Below, piece after piece: positions 21,665 through 34,164 of a DNA stretch of 64,000 bases. A model generated the notes under the pieces. It was not told the origin of the DNA. It made no database searches and saw only the letters and a program-made list of their open reading frames with translations. Both the position numbers and the translations under genes were made by a program. The DNA is from Marasmius tenuissimus (lineage: Eukaryota; Basidiomycota; Agaricomycetes; Agaricales; Marasmiaceae), in the NCBI GenBank assembly GCA_029532415.1, contig JAQOTA010000046.1, positions 372,001 to 436,000 on the forward strand, read 5' to 3'. How positions within the stretch are numbered: position 1 is the first letter of the stretch; each line of letters opens with the position of its first letter.

Positions 21665-22600
21665 CTCACGCATCGTCTTCTTCGTTGTCTTCGTTGTCCT
21701 CTCCATCGTCATTCTCCGGGTCATGACCTTCATCTTGGTCCTTGTCACCACGCGCATCACGCTTTTTCGGTTTCCGTGCTGCCTTTTTCGCTTTTTTCGC
21801 CTCATAAACGCGTGTAGCTCGCTTCTTGCGGAAGCCCGGGGCGTTGCCTCATCCAGCTGCATTGTTCGTCAAGTATTGGTACATTGGGTTAAGTAAGTTT
21901 GAGGGTTCCAGTTTGGTATGCGTAACTGTGTTCATTTCCCATCCACTGCTTGATGATCGCTTTCGTTGCCCAGTGATTGTCAGACTGTGCCAGGTACGAC
22001 ATCTTGTCTGCCGCGGCTCGAAGACGCCTGGTTTTCACGTGTTGGTTGACGAGCAGGTACGTTAGCACCTGCGGCTGTGGTCCAATAGAAATCGGTGAGG
22101 ATCCCTCCAAAAATCGTTTATTACTCGAAGCTGGCCCTGTAATGCTGCTAGTTGTGCTCTCAGACTCGCATCTTTCTTATCCATCTCCGCCATTTTCTCG
22201 TCCTTTTGTTCTTCTTTTTCTTCGATGTTTTGTTGGCGGTCTCTTCGTTGCCGGCATGTGGCGATTTTCTTACGGTTAGAGGCCCTCGTTTTGGTTCTTG
22301 CCCCATTACTGTCTCCATTGTGTTGGACTGTGCTAGATGCCCTGGCTGCGTGGCGAAGATCGAGGAGGCGCAAAAAAGGCAGGTGCCTTTCTTGCAATAC
22401 AGGTTCTTCGTGGCCGAGACCTTTGACGTGGCAGCGCGAAGATTCCTTTTCGGAATCAACAGAAGTGCCGGACGCCACTACACAATTCCTCGATCCGCAG
22501 CTTTCGTCTCTGGCCAAAGGATCTTCAACAACGAAAGGCAGTTCGGCGACACCCCCAGACGATCCGACATGGCCGTTATGGAATACCATCAGGACCGTAG
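21665..22600 (-). CDS. Possible intron-containing gene with coiled coil and lysine-rich/acidic C-terminus
   Basis: On the minus strand, 22062-22589 holds a charged segment with coiled-coil character (NIEEKEEQKDEKMAEMDK, then LRAQLAALQGQL). Farther downstream (about 21830-21667) a different frame reads RKKRATRVYEAKKAKKAAR followed by a run of Asp/Glu and a stop. This looks like separate exons of one nuclear-type protein. I could not fix the splice sites between them. A cysteine-containing piece (NLYCKKGTCLFC) in a third frame near 22400 suggests a further exon or a frameshift. An overlapping plus-strand frame (22152-22835) is a competing reading. Confidence 0.35.
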
Positions 22601-22760
22601 CTCTCTCCAGGCATTCACAGCTGGCTCACGGTTCAAGGAGGAGGGAGTGGTCGTCTCAGCGGTGGGCCTACCGCGTGGGATATGGATGGACTTGGACCCT
22701 AAAAAAATGTATCAGGGAGAGTTCTGGAAGTGGTTGAAAGGTAGAGGTACTCGAAGACGT

Positions 22761-22930
22761 TTGTACAACTCCATGCTCGTGGTGAAGAGGCATCCGAGCC
22801 GGAATGGACTGGGCCGCGCGATAGTGTCGATGTAAAGGTCAGTGTGGTGACGAGAATGAATCTTCGTTAGTGGAAATTGGTTCAGTCGCTACCAGTCCGT
22901 CAAGCCGGATTGTTGCTTTGAACTGGTACT
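22761..22930 (+). repeat. Dispersed repeat, copy 1
   Basis: This copy is about 75-80% similar, by eye, to the reverse complement of 38221-38405. Shared blocks are GTACAACTCC, CATCCGAGCC and GAATGAATCTTCGTTAGTGG. The function is unknown. Confidence 0.75.
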
Positions 22931-23202
22931 GGTAGCACGTATCGGTGCTGCGTAGTTTGAGCTCGTAAGGGATGGTGGTAGGCGGAAAAGGTTGAGATGA
23001 CTGTATACCTCCCGAGTAACGGATCGGACTTGCGTTCTGGCTCAGAAATTCAAATGGCTCGGATGTTCAGGTGAGTCCAACTCTTGGTCTGTCGAACGAT
23101 AACGGACTCTGATTTCGGCGTCGGGCCTGGTCTAATTTACTTACACAACTCAACCGCTCCTGTGGCCCTAAACTCTTGTATTCACGTCTCCCTCAATTGC
23201 CA
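22931..23202. other. Intergenic stretch
   Basis: This is the downstream flank of the MYND-finger gene. Nothing is recognised. Confidence 0.4.
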
Positions 23203-25248
23203 CTACTTATCGTCCTCATGGATCGGAAAGTCGTGTAACAACGTCAACAGCCGCGGCCCCCCCTCTAATCGCGAGTTCTGTGGGAAAAGCGCGATGACTA
23301 GAATATTCTTCTTCCCCGCCCTCGCGTCATGCCATTGCTCCAAGACGTTCAGTGCCCCCGGATTGTTCACCTTTATCAAGCAATCTACGTCCATGACCTG
23401 AGGAACCGGCATCTCCAATTTTGCCGCATCGAAATCGAGGACAAGAACCGGGTTCTTACGGCCGTCTCTCAAGAGCTTTCCGTTCTCGGAAAGGTCATCT
23501 TTAGAAGAGAGGTTGGAGCGGCATATCTCGACTTGGAGTCCGATTTCCTGCGCGCTGTCGAAGAGCAGGGAACTGATGCAAAGTCGAGAAAATCGAGTAT
23601 TGTGATTAGATACTGGCGATATGCCCTCTAAAGAGGGTCGTTGACAGGGACAATGAGAACAATGTATATGCGGCTAGGGTTATAAAAAGTAACTTACCGC
23701 TCCTCAACTCGGCAAGTCTTGAACATTCCACTCGATGCCCTGTCTTCCAGTCCTTTTTACGGCAGCTATAGGAGCAATAGACAACGCTGAGACATGCAGC
23801 ACAACGTAGATATGAGATGGGGCGATGGGAGTCGGGTTGTAGCTCTGGACACTTCGGAAGATAATGAAGAGAAGCCTGTTCAATATCGATCACGGCCATG
23901 GTAAAAAAAATGTTACCTGATTGTAATCACAGAGCGAAAGTCTCATTTGTTGTGCGCTCCGGTAAATGCGCCAAAGCCTAAGCGCCTTGTCTTTGGTGAG
24001 TCTCCAACTCTCCCAGAATGCAGGCCACTCTTTTTGCATCTTCTCTTTTAACTCCGGCCGCTTTTCGATCCTCCGGACAGCTCGGAGGAAAGACCGCAAG
24101 ACAGGGGGGTATACTAACATCATGGCAGCGCCCTCTAGGAGACACTGAAAAGTTTGGTCTAGATCGCCAACCCATGCTGCCTTGGAATAACGTTTGACTT
24201 GATAAAAGCAAGGAAACGATTTGAATATTGCGTCGAATATGCCGGCTTCCATCGCATCGACTTCGAAGCCTCGCAGCACAATACAGAGTAATTTCATCAC
24301 CCGATCGACAACGTAGTAGGCGTCCTGACATTCTGCGTTGTTGGTGTCTGGGATCCCGGGGCCGTCCTGATGAACTATCTTCAAAGACTTGCGCTTGTGA
24401 AGAAACGAAGATATGAGGTTCACGAATGCCGGAATCGCGTGTCGAACTACGCCAGTCAAGAGAATGGGGTGACCCGAAAGGTCTTGGTTGAACAAGGTTG
24501 AGACAAAGAATTTCACATCACATACTTCGTGAGGAAGGAGTGTCGTACGTGCTGTGTGAGCGATGTGATTCACGTGGCGGACAAGAATCAAACCAATGTC
24601 TGCGGGAGTAGCATTTCGATAAGGCGTGTTGCGCAGGAAATTTGCGTTGGTTATAGAGGATATGTGGCTCGAAGAGGGTTTGGATAACCCGTGAAGATGG
24701 AATAGCTGCGTTAACCACACCCTCCACGTCGGATGAGATTCATCCAATGCCTTCAGCAGCACTTGGGTAAAAAGTCGCTGGAGGTGGGGATCTTTTTGTT
24801 GTAACTCGTGATTATCTTCCATTCTCTGCAACGCCTGCCGACGATACAAGAGAAGGGGGATAAAGCTCATTGAATATTGAAGCACGTCCATCCCTTCTAT
24901 TGTTGACGGTTTTTCCCCAACCATGATGAACCCTTCGATAAGATATCGAACCCACGGCCCAAATAGCTCCATCCAATTGACTTTGATAGTGACGCCTGCT
25001 GATGGCCCGTATATCTTCAGGTACGCACCCAAAGATGCGAATATGAGCAACACCGTTTTGACCTGACTTGGAGGATGTGATGGGTCAGGCGGCAATGCGG
25101 GAGGGCTACCGATCTCTTTCAGGGAAGAAACGGCGCTGGTCACGCTCGGAAAGCGAGCTCTGGCTTGGTTGATGAAATCGTAAGCAAGAAGGTCAGGACT
25201 ACAGCGGCCGTGTAAAGTTTGGTCTGGATTGGGTGGGGTGCCGTACAT
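23203..25248 (-). CDS. MYND-type zinc-finger protein (three exons, 644 aa)
   Basis: Exons 25248-23917, 23875-23698 and 23627-23203, with introns of 41 and 70 bp, join in frame (1935 nt). The N-terminal 440 residues are a helical region of unknown function (for example VKVNWMELFGPWVRYLIEG-like and HEVCDVKFFVSTLFNQDL). Exon 2 carries a MYND finger near residues 460-490: C then RCAACLSVVYCSYSCRKKDW and GHRVEC. MYND fingers are protein-interaction modules, and fungi have large families of such proteins of unknown role. The C-terminal 140 residues include NPVLVLDFDAAKLEMPVPQ and end HEDDK. The ATG at 25248 follows a TTTTCAG, so an upstream exon with a different start is possible. No damage is seen; this is the best host gene in the window. 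Confidence 0.85.
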
Positions 25249-26640
25249 CCTGAAAATGCCAGTGGCGTCCTCGAGCTAGGTAAGGGATGAACCAGTAAGG
25301 ATTGATAGTGATGAACAAAAAAATCTAGTTTTCTATTATCGGTACTAACTTTCAGCGTGATCTTGAGGAAGAGGTAACAAGATAGTGGTTTGTGTTAACA
25401 GTTCAACGGTGTCAACAGAACGTTCAACAACACGTGGTGGGCCTGAAACACTCCGCTCGGCAGAAACCGACCCGAGCGCACGTGTTCGCGCTTTCCCATC
25501 GGTGATAGCCTCGCAGTTCCGAGATAAGATGGGAGGCACGAGCCTCTTATCATAGGATAAGATTGCCAGCGAGAGATTCTCGCGGAAGCTAGGTGCGCAC
25601 CAACTATTTATAAGTACACGTGGTCTATAGATCACGTTCTCTCGGTCCACCTCCGCCGGGCCCTTCTAAATTCTCCGGGCTGAGATCTGTTGAGATCCTT
25701 CCCATGTAACATCGATGTGACCAGCCGTACCCAATGTGCCGTATATATTTGGATGATGATTGGCTTGAAGCATTGTCGGGGGTCAACTCGACCAGTTTTG
25801 CACACGAGCCCTCAGGCCTCAGTCCGACCCGGTACACCACCTCGACCATATCAAAAGCTTTTGAAGCTAGACAGGATCAGATATCACAAGAGTGGTATGA
25901 TTATTTTGAGGCCCTTCATGCGGTTTCTCCTGACGTGGCTCTACTTTCGTAGTGAGTTAACGGGGTTGACTTTTATTGAGCCTCAGGATTCTAGTCGCTA
26001 GAGTCTATAGACAACGCGGTGTCATGGTGCCATCGCAATACTATTGTTAGTAAGTACTTATACTTGTACCGGTTGTCTTGCCGTTTGGCACTTTGTACAT
26101 ACCTGTAGCAGACTCATGCTTAGCTTTGTGCTCGTGCTACCAGGCCCGGCCAGCGTATATTAATTTTTTGGGCTTGTCATCCTATCATTTGCGGTAATGA
26201 CCCCCACGACGTGCACAGTTCAGCTCAACGCCCCGTCTTGGCCCGTCTCAAGCCATCGGGGCTCCTTTGTTCAATTGCGGGCGAGGCTCAACAGCTGCGT
26301 CCTGCAGCCGCCGGCGCAGCTAACTGCGTCTGTTCCAGTGAGTCGTGATCATCCAAGTTGTATACAGGCTTCAAACCACTTGCCATTGAGCTCCGCCCCC
26401 CGAATAAACTGAGAGAGGCGAGTTCTCGTTCGATTAGACTGATAGACTGGCTCGTTGACATACCATCGGCAGAGACAGTATTACCGTCCGAGTCTGAAGC
26501 TGAACAGTACTGATTATAATGGTAACACACCTGTTTGAACTCCGAGGACTCTGGTTACAACTTGCAGTACTTGGTGCGGCCCTCGGCTCGAGGTTGGACG
26601 CCACTAGGGCCAATACTAGTCAGTATAACCTATAAGCTTG

Positions 26641-26732
26641 TGATGTACATTTCACAGTGGCTGTTGGTGTGCTCTGCTCACTGAACCTGAGTCAAACCCA
26701 GCACATTCACAGGCCACTGTACAATGTACATC
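26641..26732. repeat. Short foldback element (92 bp)
   Basis: TGATGTACATTTCACAGTGGC at the left and its near-perfect inverted copy (GCCACTGTACAATGTACATCA, two mismatches) at the right enclose about 50 bp. It resembles a miniature inverted-repeat element; no target duplication is apparent. Confidence 0.6.
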
Positions 26733-28006
26733 AAACCAGCATGCTCGCGCTCGAGGCGTCTGAGTCTCGGGGTTTGGAAGTATGCTGTTCATCTCCACAC
26801 TCCCACCTTCTGTGAATCATCCTATCCTTCCTCAAGAAGCTTCCCATTGAGTTGGTGATTGATCTAGGCTACTCTGAGGACATGGACGGGTTTGCTCGCT
26901 GGGGAGCAAAACCGGGCACTACAAAGGTACAGCCAGTACGAGGTATGACCCGGGTGGTCGCGCTCAGAGCACATCTGGTCTCGTTCCTCTGAGTACCGTC
27001 AACGTATCATACGGAGGGTCACGGAATGGAGTCAACGCGCATTAAAGGGGGAGATTACAGCACGAGTGGCTTTTGAAGCACACAAGCTACATGTTCTGCT
27101 GAAAAGAAAAACCAAGGCGTCCCCAAGGGTGTAAACAACACGTTAAAACGCGCTATGGTACAGTAAAAGAAGTAGATGATACTCATCTAGTGCTTGTATC
27201 AGGCTGCGAGCAATCCTATACTCACGTTTCTCGCGTAAAGGGGATCTTTGAGGCGGCAGCTGGGCTACATAACAGGTCAGCAGGCAAAAAAAGCTGAGTT
27301 TGGATCGATTCGTAGGGTTGGCCGTGATCAGCTTACTGCGAGAGACTGGTTCTGTAGTCAATATGGCTCAATATATCTGTATGTAATTCTTTTCTTGGTT
27401 TTGTCGAACTGTGAATCCACTGTGATCTGGACTCTGGAGTCGTGCTGGCCAGAACAAAAAACCGCTAAAACATGTATCAGACCGCGTCGAACACATCCCA
27501 AGCCTTGATCATCAAAAGGTTGACTCACTGGGGGCACAAATTCTATTATCTCAAACACGAAAGCCTTTCAAATCTCCCGACTTTGTTGATATCGACGGTC
27601 GATCGCACCGATATGGGTAACAGGGTGAAGAGCCTCAAACGGACCAGTAGTATAGCCCGGGAATTGGCCTGTGGATGTGTGAATAGAGAAAAATAAATGT
27701 CAAGGCGATCGATGGTGATAGCGAGGAAGGAAACAGAACGTGGTCACTACCAACTTCGATGTGACGATGAGGCCAGAAATAATCCGGGGAAGAAATTCTT
27801 CGGGCGGGTTGCCACCGTGATCAGCTGACTTCCCGCTTATAAATACTTGGTGCGGACCTACTTTTCCGGATAGCGTCAGTTGGCGTCCGATAACGTCGAT
27901 GGACTTCTCGTTGGGCCTGAACTTCCACTACACTGGGTGTCTCAGTCGAACAAGTCCACGAAGCATTGAAGTCTCGTGGGAGCCCACAGACCCTTCGGGC
28001 CCTAGT

Positions 28007-28409
28007 CCTGCATATCTGAGTTTGAATTTGGCAGTGACTGCCTTATGATCAAGTTTCCCTCTTTCAGTGACGTGGGATTCGGGAATCTCAGAATAGTTGT
28101 ATAAGGAAGGTGATCGGCAAATTTGTTCCCATCCGCGATTTTTTTTGCTCGACCTTGAGGTTACTGTACCGAGTGAAAGCACCCATTTTTGCTATCACTG
28201 CGGTAGGATCTGTCAATCACATTGGGAGGCACCTATATGGTGCTCACTGTCGCCGACTTGTTAAAGAACGAACGAAATATTGAGAGGAACAGGACTTGCG
28301 GGGCCCGATCACCTTCCTTATATGACTATTCTAAACTTTCCCATGTCAACGAAAGAAGCAATCTCGATCATAAGGCAGTCTCGGCCAAATTCAAACTCAG
28401 AAACACAGG
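28007..28409. repeat. Inverted repeat with about 125-bp arms
   Basis: Arms 28007-28129 and 28283-28409 are inverted copies at roughly 75% identity by eye. Shared blocks include GATCACCTTCCTTATA, GATCATAAGGCAGTC and CCAAATTCAAACTCAGA. About 150 bp lies between them. It could be a decayed TIR element or an inverted local duplication. Confidence 0.65.
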
Positions 28410-28673
28410 TCCTTCAATACATGCTTGCCATCGTCATTGAAGGACCAGTTACAGGTCTATTCGGGCCCCTGCCCATAGCTTACGCTATGCACACTCCTCA
28501 GCGCAAGTAGACTCTTGAATCTTCCTTCCATATGACGTATACAACTGTACTTATCAGATATGAGCTCCGCGAATGGAAACTCCGGAGAAACCCGGAATAT
28601 TAGTTCCCCACTCTAATCAGATAGCAAATTTTCACTCCCAGAACTGTCTCTCGACTTTTCACTACAGCTAACA

Positions 28674-29653
28674 ATGCCCCCTGGCACTTCTCGCAAAAAG
28701 TCCCTACGAGGACAGAACGTGAAACCAACTATCTCCAAGTGAGCTCAGAAATACTTTCATCAACAATAGGCTGGCATTGAATAATGAAAGCTCCAGTGAA
28801 CAAGGAAAGCATACAGGAGATGGCGTGGACGATGCGGGGGAAACCACTCGGAACACAACAAAGTCCAATTATATCCTCAGTCTCCACCAATGATACAAAC
28901 CTTCATACACAGGTCATCAACAGGTCGGGGGGGACCTAAAGACAAAGCTTCTAATGAAGATTCCAGTCTTGTCTTCTACGAGAATAGTCAAAAGCTTCTG
29001 AGTAAGACAAAAAGCCTGATTCTGTATGAACCTGGGTTGATGCGAGTAAATTTCATACACAGGTGATTTGACAGCCATCGCCAGGTCGTTGACCACCGAC
29101 TCGGGAGAGGGGAAGCAGCTGATGAAGAGGCACGAGGAAGCAATGCAACATCAAGGTTGTGGTGGGGCTATTGACACCGATTATCCCAAGCGCATGTCAC
29201 AATTGGCTGCCCAGGCGTATGAAGAAGCGACTCAAGGAGGTCTGTGTTCAATCTCGATTGCCATGTATGTGTGCTGACAGGACTCAGCGAAGGGAGTAAC
29301 ACAATCTGGTCAGTAGAAAAATGTCAGAAAACCAATAACTAGGCCTAGGGATATGTTTTAGCTGCCATCAACCCAGTGAGATACCATGGTCAGGAGTCTG
29401 TCGGTGTCGCCGCGTTCACCGGACTCCTCGCTTTACTTGATGAGAGCAACCGATACTTGACCCAAGTAAGTCGATCATAAAGCCCTTTAGGACTAAGCAA
29501 CTCGTGCAAATGCACGATCCAGATTAGCAGACGAACTTTGTCGATGTTATGGCAGGCAGTGCAAAAATTGACGTCCCTTCTCAATCTGAAAGTATCTCCA
29601 GCGACAGTCAACTGGCCGTTGTGGTATGGGCAATATCCCAAAATGTCCAATGA
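28674..29653 (+). CDS. Hypothetical small multi-exon protein
   Basis: The start ATG at 28674 opens MPPGTSRKKSLRGQNVKP, which splices at GTGAGC (28739) to 28791. A middle exon end is unresolved. Firm exons follow: 29063-29239 (AIARSLTTDSGEGKQLMKR), 29362-29465 (INPVRYHGQESVGVAAF) and about 29528-29653 (NFVDVMAGSAKIDVPSQ, ending NVQ). The introns 29240-29361 and 29466-29527 keep frame. The basic N-terminus suggests a nuclear or nucleic-acid role, but that is weak. I do not recognise the family. Confidence 0.45.
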
Positions 29654-30020
29654 GAGCCTGAATCTACTCATTACTTTTCCTGAACGATCGAACACAGCGC
29701 AGAGAAAAGCGGCGCTGGGGTGTAGATCGTCCGGTAGCGTTGAAACTATCGTGTTGAAGGAGAGACGAGGGCATCAAACCATGCTGAACAATCAGCTCTG
29801 GCTGCCTCAGAGACCACTGCAGTCTGCCGAATGCGAACGTATTTGGCTATTGCTCCCCTCCAATTACATTTTTTTGCATCCGGCCTCATTCTGTGAGCCT
29901 CCAACTAATCCCTATTTCCAATATCAAAGGTTTTTAACGGGTCGACAAGAGCATCGATGTCCGTTGCCACTCTGTTCTCCGCTCTCCCCGTCTCTTACCC
30001 GTTCACCTTTTCGAACCAAA
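29654..30020. other. Intergenic stretch, possible LINE 5' region
   Basis: There is no gene. The 3' part may be the 5' untranslated region of the LINE remnant that starts at 30021. Confidence 0.4.
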
Positions 30021-30888
30021 CATGTCGTCGAACGATACTCAGACTAGCGGCAACAGCAAAAACACTGCCTCCACTCCCGAGGTCAACGAGGCCACAGTCA
30101 CCAACAACAATGGTACTGGCCCTCGCCTGGCGTCTGTCGCTACAATAGCTGCGAACCACGCTCAATAGGGGTGCGGCCCAGACCCAACAGCCAGATGTAC
30201 CGGATACAAACACAGCTAGTGGGAATATCCCGTACGTGATGCTTTTATGATTCAACACCACGCTCTAACACACTCGAAGCCAACTCATTGATGAAGACGG
30301 ACCAAACGATGCTCTCCCTGCCCCTCAACAGCCGACTACCACCCCTCGCAAGTCTCGCCGACGACTGAGGAAGTCGACGTCTATGGTGTCAGTCGCTGGT
30401 GAAGGGAAAGATAAAGATGACGAGCCCGATGAGAGCCCCCTGGCGGGCTAACCGGAAAGCACGGTGGGGACTGCTAACAGGAAGTGGTACAAATTTCGAA
30501 TCAATCTCTCCGCCCGGAAAGATCTCCAGCTAATGTACCTACCTCAGGGTTTTCACCAGTATTAAGAGCAGCGCTAAGCACCTTGACCAACTCGAGAGTA
30601 TGCACTACGCGCTCGCGAAAGAAGTCAGAGTCAACGACGAGCAGGCACGGCGGGATCTACAGGCCATAGCTCGCACTGCTCAAGATGCTCCACTCCTCGC
30701 CAATGAAGCGGCGAATACCGGTCTCATGAATCTGGCCAGAGATCCCATCATCACCTCCCTTGTCAATACCTCCAGATCGCTCCAGGCTAGCCTAAATTAG
30801 AGAGGCCAACGAGAATCTCAGAAAAACTCGCCTTGCATTCAACGAACTGGCGGCTCTGGTTGCGAGGTGCCAATCTCGTGATGACGCA

Positions 30889-31617
30889 ATGGATCTGATC
30901 TCGTCCCTTCAGTCCAACATCGAGGAGCTAAGATCTCAGGTTGCACGCCCCTCGCTCCACCCCGTCCAACCAGCGGCCATTCACTTTCCCACCCGAAACC
31001 ACCAGTGGACAGCCACCGATGGGTGCCACACACCCCGCTATTCCCCAGGTCCCTTCGCTCTCTGCCAGTGTTCCTGCCACTCCGAACACGGTCTATCAAT
31101 GGCTAGGGACGGGGCAAGCTTAAACCCACCCCTCACGAGCTTCAATAAGGGAAAGCGCCCTGCTGATTGCCCAGTAGAGCGCGGTAGCTCGAAGACGACT
31201 CAAGCAGAGAGTACGGTCGTGGTCGTAACGAGATACACCGAAGTCGTGGGTCATCCTGTCAGCATCGCACAGAGTATCAAGCGAATGCTCAAACACTCCC
31301 CGCTCGACCTCGTATCCGCGAACTGGAAGAAGGGCTCTAAGAGGTTCATCAAAATGCACTTCCGTTCGGCTGAAGCAGCGACTACATACACGATGGTGCT
31401 CAATGCCAACATCCCCTACCCGGACCTACCAGAGCTACACAGTCTATGTGCTGAAGTTGTTGATGACGCGGCGTACGGCACAGCTGGATCCTATGCAGGC
31501 AGCTTCCCTGGCCCATCTAACCCTGGCCCCTCCACTCGGTTGGTACGCTTCGACGCCAATGCCCGCACGGGACAATTATGCCCTGGCTCTGTCAAAAAAA
31601 TTATTACGATTTTGTAG
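30889..31617 (+). pseudogene. LINE-2 ORF1 remnant (Gag-like)
   Basis: The 242-codon frame includes LISSLQSNIEELRSQVAR (coiled-coil-like) and SANWKKGSKRFIKMHFRSA, typical of the nucleic-acid-binding N-terminal protein of Agaricomycete LINEs. Upstream fragments at 30021-30800 (MSSNDTQTSGNSKN..., TTTPRKSRRRLRKSTSM) belong to the same ORF in shifted frames. Confidence 0.6.
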
Positions 31618-31774
31618 TGGCTCAGAAAGGCTCCATAATGGTTCGTAATACCGGTTTTCTTGTAATAAGTCGCTGTCCATCACAAGGTCATAATTAAATT
31701 TTCCGACATCCAGCGACCTCGAGCGTTCGTCTAGTGATAGACTGTGTAACCCAAGAGGGACATGGCTGCTCAGA

Positions 31775-32431
31775 ATGGCGAAGGAAATGAACCTCACCTT
31801 GGTAAACGGGACCAAATACGAGGCAGATTCTCCGGGAGAGTTCACATCATTCCACGGGGGATTCGCAACAGTGGACTACATTATGATGTCGACAATTATG
31901 ATACCCTCCATCACGAAGATGGTTATCCGCGATAGCTTCGAGGAAACGTCGGACCACGCAACCTTGTCTATATCAGTATCTATCCCCTCCCCTACTCCAC
32001 TTGAGCGTGATCACAGAAGGGCTCCCAAAAACCAGAACGACCTATCATTCCGTGACCTTTTTGCTAAAGCGGCAGTGGAAGCTGCGTTGGTAGACAATAG
32101 ATCCTGTCGACTGTACGGATTGGCAACTGCGAATACGCCGCCTCTGTCAGTGCATATCCAAGCCACAAGAGAAGAAGTCACGCAAGGCCAATACAGGGCT
32201 TGCACCAGAATTTTCTGGGGCCCGAACTGTAGTCGTAACCCCTCCCACTCCCCGACGGGCCGCCAAACAATCATGAGGACACTTCTATCAGGCATCCTGC
32301 ATGTCCTTCAGACGTCAGACCCGTCAAAATCCTCACGAGTACACCTTCCATCAGAGGACATAATCCGGATCTTCAACTTCCAAATGGGTTCCATAGCAGA
32401 GGATAGACGTGTGCAGACGCAGATCTCCTGA
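31775..32431 (+). pseudogene. LINE-2 endonuclease C-terminus
   Basis: GEFTSFHGGFATVDYIMMS followed by SDHATLSISV is the end of an APE-type endonuclease (the SDH motif carries catalytic residues). The earlier part of the domain is missing between 31617 and 31775. Confidence 0.75.
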
Positions 32432-32608
32432 AAGAGGGCACAAAGTGGATAAAGAGAAGAACGGCTGACGTAGATTGGTAAGTAAAGCATGCTACTTACC
32501 TATAACAACCTCGGAGCGTGGAAGCTTGCCTGCTCCTTTACAACCACAAACCCACACGCCGCCTATTCCTTGGTGGATGGATCTGGTGCCCATAGGGATC
32601 CTCAACGG

Positions 32609-33144
32609 TAGTGTTGCATGGGCTCAGGCTTAGGGCCGTGAGCCGGCCTGAGCCGGCCCGACTTGAGCCTCGGGCTTGAGCCGGGGCTTTGAGGTACATC
32701 ACAAATATGCATAATGGGAGCCAAAATCTCCTCCCAGTAAGCCAGCCTTTGACTTTCAGATCCCTTCCAGATCAAGTCTTGGCTGCTTCAGACCTTACTT
32801 GTAACCTTTCCGCGGTTGTTACATGGAGAAATTCCCACCTAAGTGATGAATATTGCACGAATAAGCACATTGAACAGAACAACTGCACTGATGTGAGCAC
32901 TCTGAATCATATACATGATCGCAGTCAACTTACTTACCCCTGCAACACTTTCCTGGATGTCGAATTTTTTTTGATTGTGGAGTGTAGCATTGTACTGTCT
33001 GGGCCCTGGGTTGAGCCCGAGCCCGACCTGAGCCGGCCCTACTTTCTGGCCCAGGGCCCGGCTTGCGATTTTGGTGGGCCTGAGCTCCCCAGAGCCAGGC
33101 CCGAGCCACGGCATTTGGGCCAGGCCTGAGCCCGTGCAACACTA
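32609..33144. mobile_element. Non-autonomous hAT element with perfect 8-bp target duplication
   Basis: The 536-bp element has ends TAGTGTTGCAYGGGCTCAGGC in inverted orientation. The 8-bp duplication CTCAACGG is perfect at 32601-32608 and 33145-33152. Ends reading TAGTGTTGCA and an 8-bp duplication are hallmarks of hAT elements. It has no transposase and is GC-rich near both ends, with repeated GAGCC-type motifs that may be subterminal binding sites. It sits inside LINE-2. Confidence 0.93.
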
Positions 33145-33299
33145 CTCAACGGAGAGGGGCTTCCTAAATGCTCGACAAGGGTCGCCGAAACACCACGCCC
33201 TGTGAAAGGAGTGTCACCAACCTACCAGAGAATGAACGAGAGTTAGATGATCCTACATACAACGGAAATCACAGGAACCGGGAAAAGGAACCTCACGGG

Positions 33300-34162
33300 C
33301 GAATAACCTGAAGCGCCTGGTATCAACACGTACTGAAGCCGAGTTTTGGAAAGTCATCCGAAAATGGACCGACGACAAGAGCAGACCTGCGAAGGTCACT
33401 GCTCAACAACTCAAAAAGGTCTTTGAAGCACGCCTCAGCCCCGTACCTCCTTCCCCACCTCACTTCAGCACCGCATATCAAAAGCTATACGATGACATGT
33501 CAGCAGCAATCCCAGCACGGACGGCGGACCACTCACGTGAACAAGTGTCGAGCCGTGACATCTCAGAGAACGAGATTGCAAGGGCGAAAGAGAAGCTGAA
33601 AAAACACTCATTGCGATCGGCAGTGGATATCGATAAGGTCGCCTATAAGGTGATCTCTCGTATCCCTAATACCACCCTAGCAGAAGTTCCAAGCGTGTTT
33701 AGATGGGTGCGATTCACCCAGCGCGTGGCGACAGACCATGCTTATGGGAATCTTAAAAAAGAACAAGGACCCCTCACCGCCAGATAGCTACCGTATCATT
33801 GGACTAGAGATCTGCCTACTGAAGTCCCTGGCACTTATTCTAGATGGGCGGATCAGAGAGTGGGCTGAAGACAACAATATTATGCCAGACTCACAAAATG
33901 GCTTCAGGGAAAACCATCGCACACATAATAAAGCAAGGGCCCTCGGAAAGCCTTTATATGTGTTTTGTGGACCTGAAGAACGCATACCCGTGGACAAACC
34001 TCTCAGCCCTGTGGTCTTCAATGTACCGGAATGGCGTAGGCGGCAAATTCTTCGACTGGTTGCGGAGAACCTACAAAGACATGTCATACATTATCCGAAA
34101 TGGAGATGACTTCTCAGAAGTGCTCAAGTCGACCATCGGGTTACTCACGGGAGATCCAGCGT
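33300..34162 (+). pseudogene. LINE-2 reverse transcriptase (N-terminal half)
   Basis: In shifting frames the region reads LKKNKDPSPPDSYRIIGLE, then MPDSQNGFRENHRTHN, CFVDLKNAYPWTNLSALW, FFDWLRRTYKDMSYIIRNG and GLLTGDPAS. These are RT fingers and palm motifs, including the first catalytic Asp in FVDLKNAYPW. The domain stops where the Copia fragment begins. Confidence 0.8.
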
Positions 34163-34164
34163 CA

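Larger units (their letters stand above)
25249..28673. other. Long stretch without a confident gene
   Basis: This contains the upstream region of the MYND gene, a 72-codon plus frame at 25734-25952 (LDDDWLEALSGV...ISQEWYDYFEALHAVSPD) that could be a small exon, a foldback at 26641-26732 and an inverted repeat at 28007-28409. The remainder shows no domain, tRNA or clear transposon. Confidence 0.5.
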
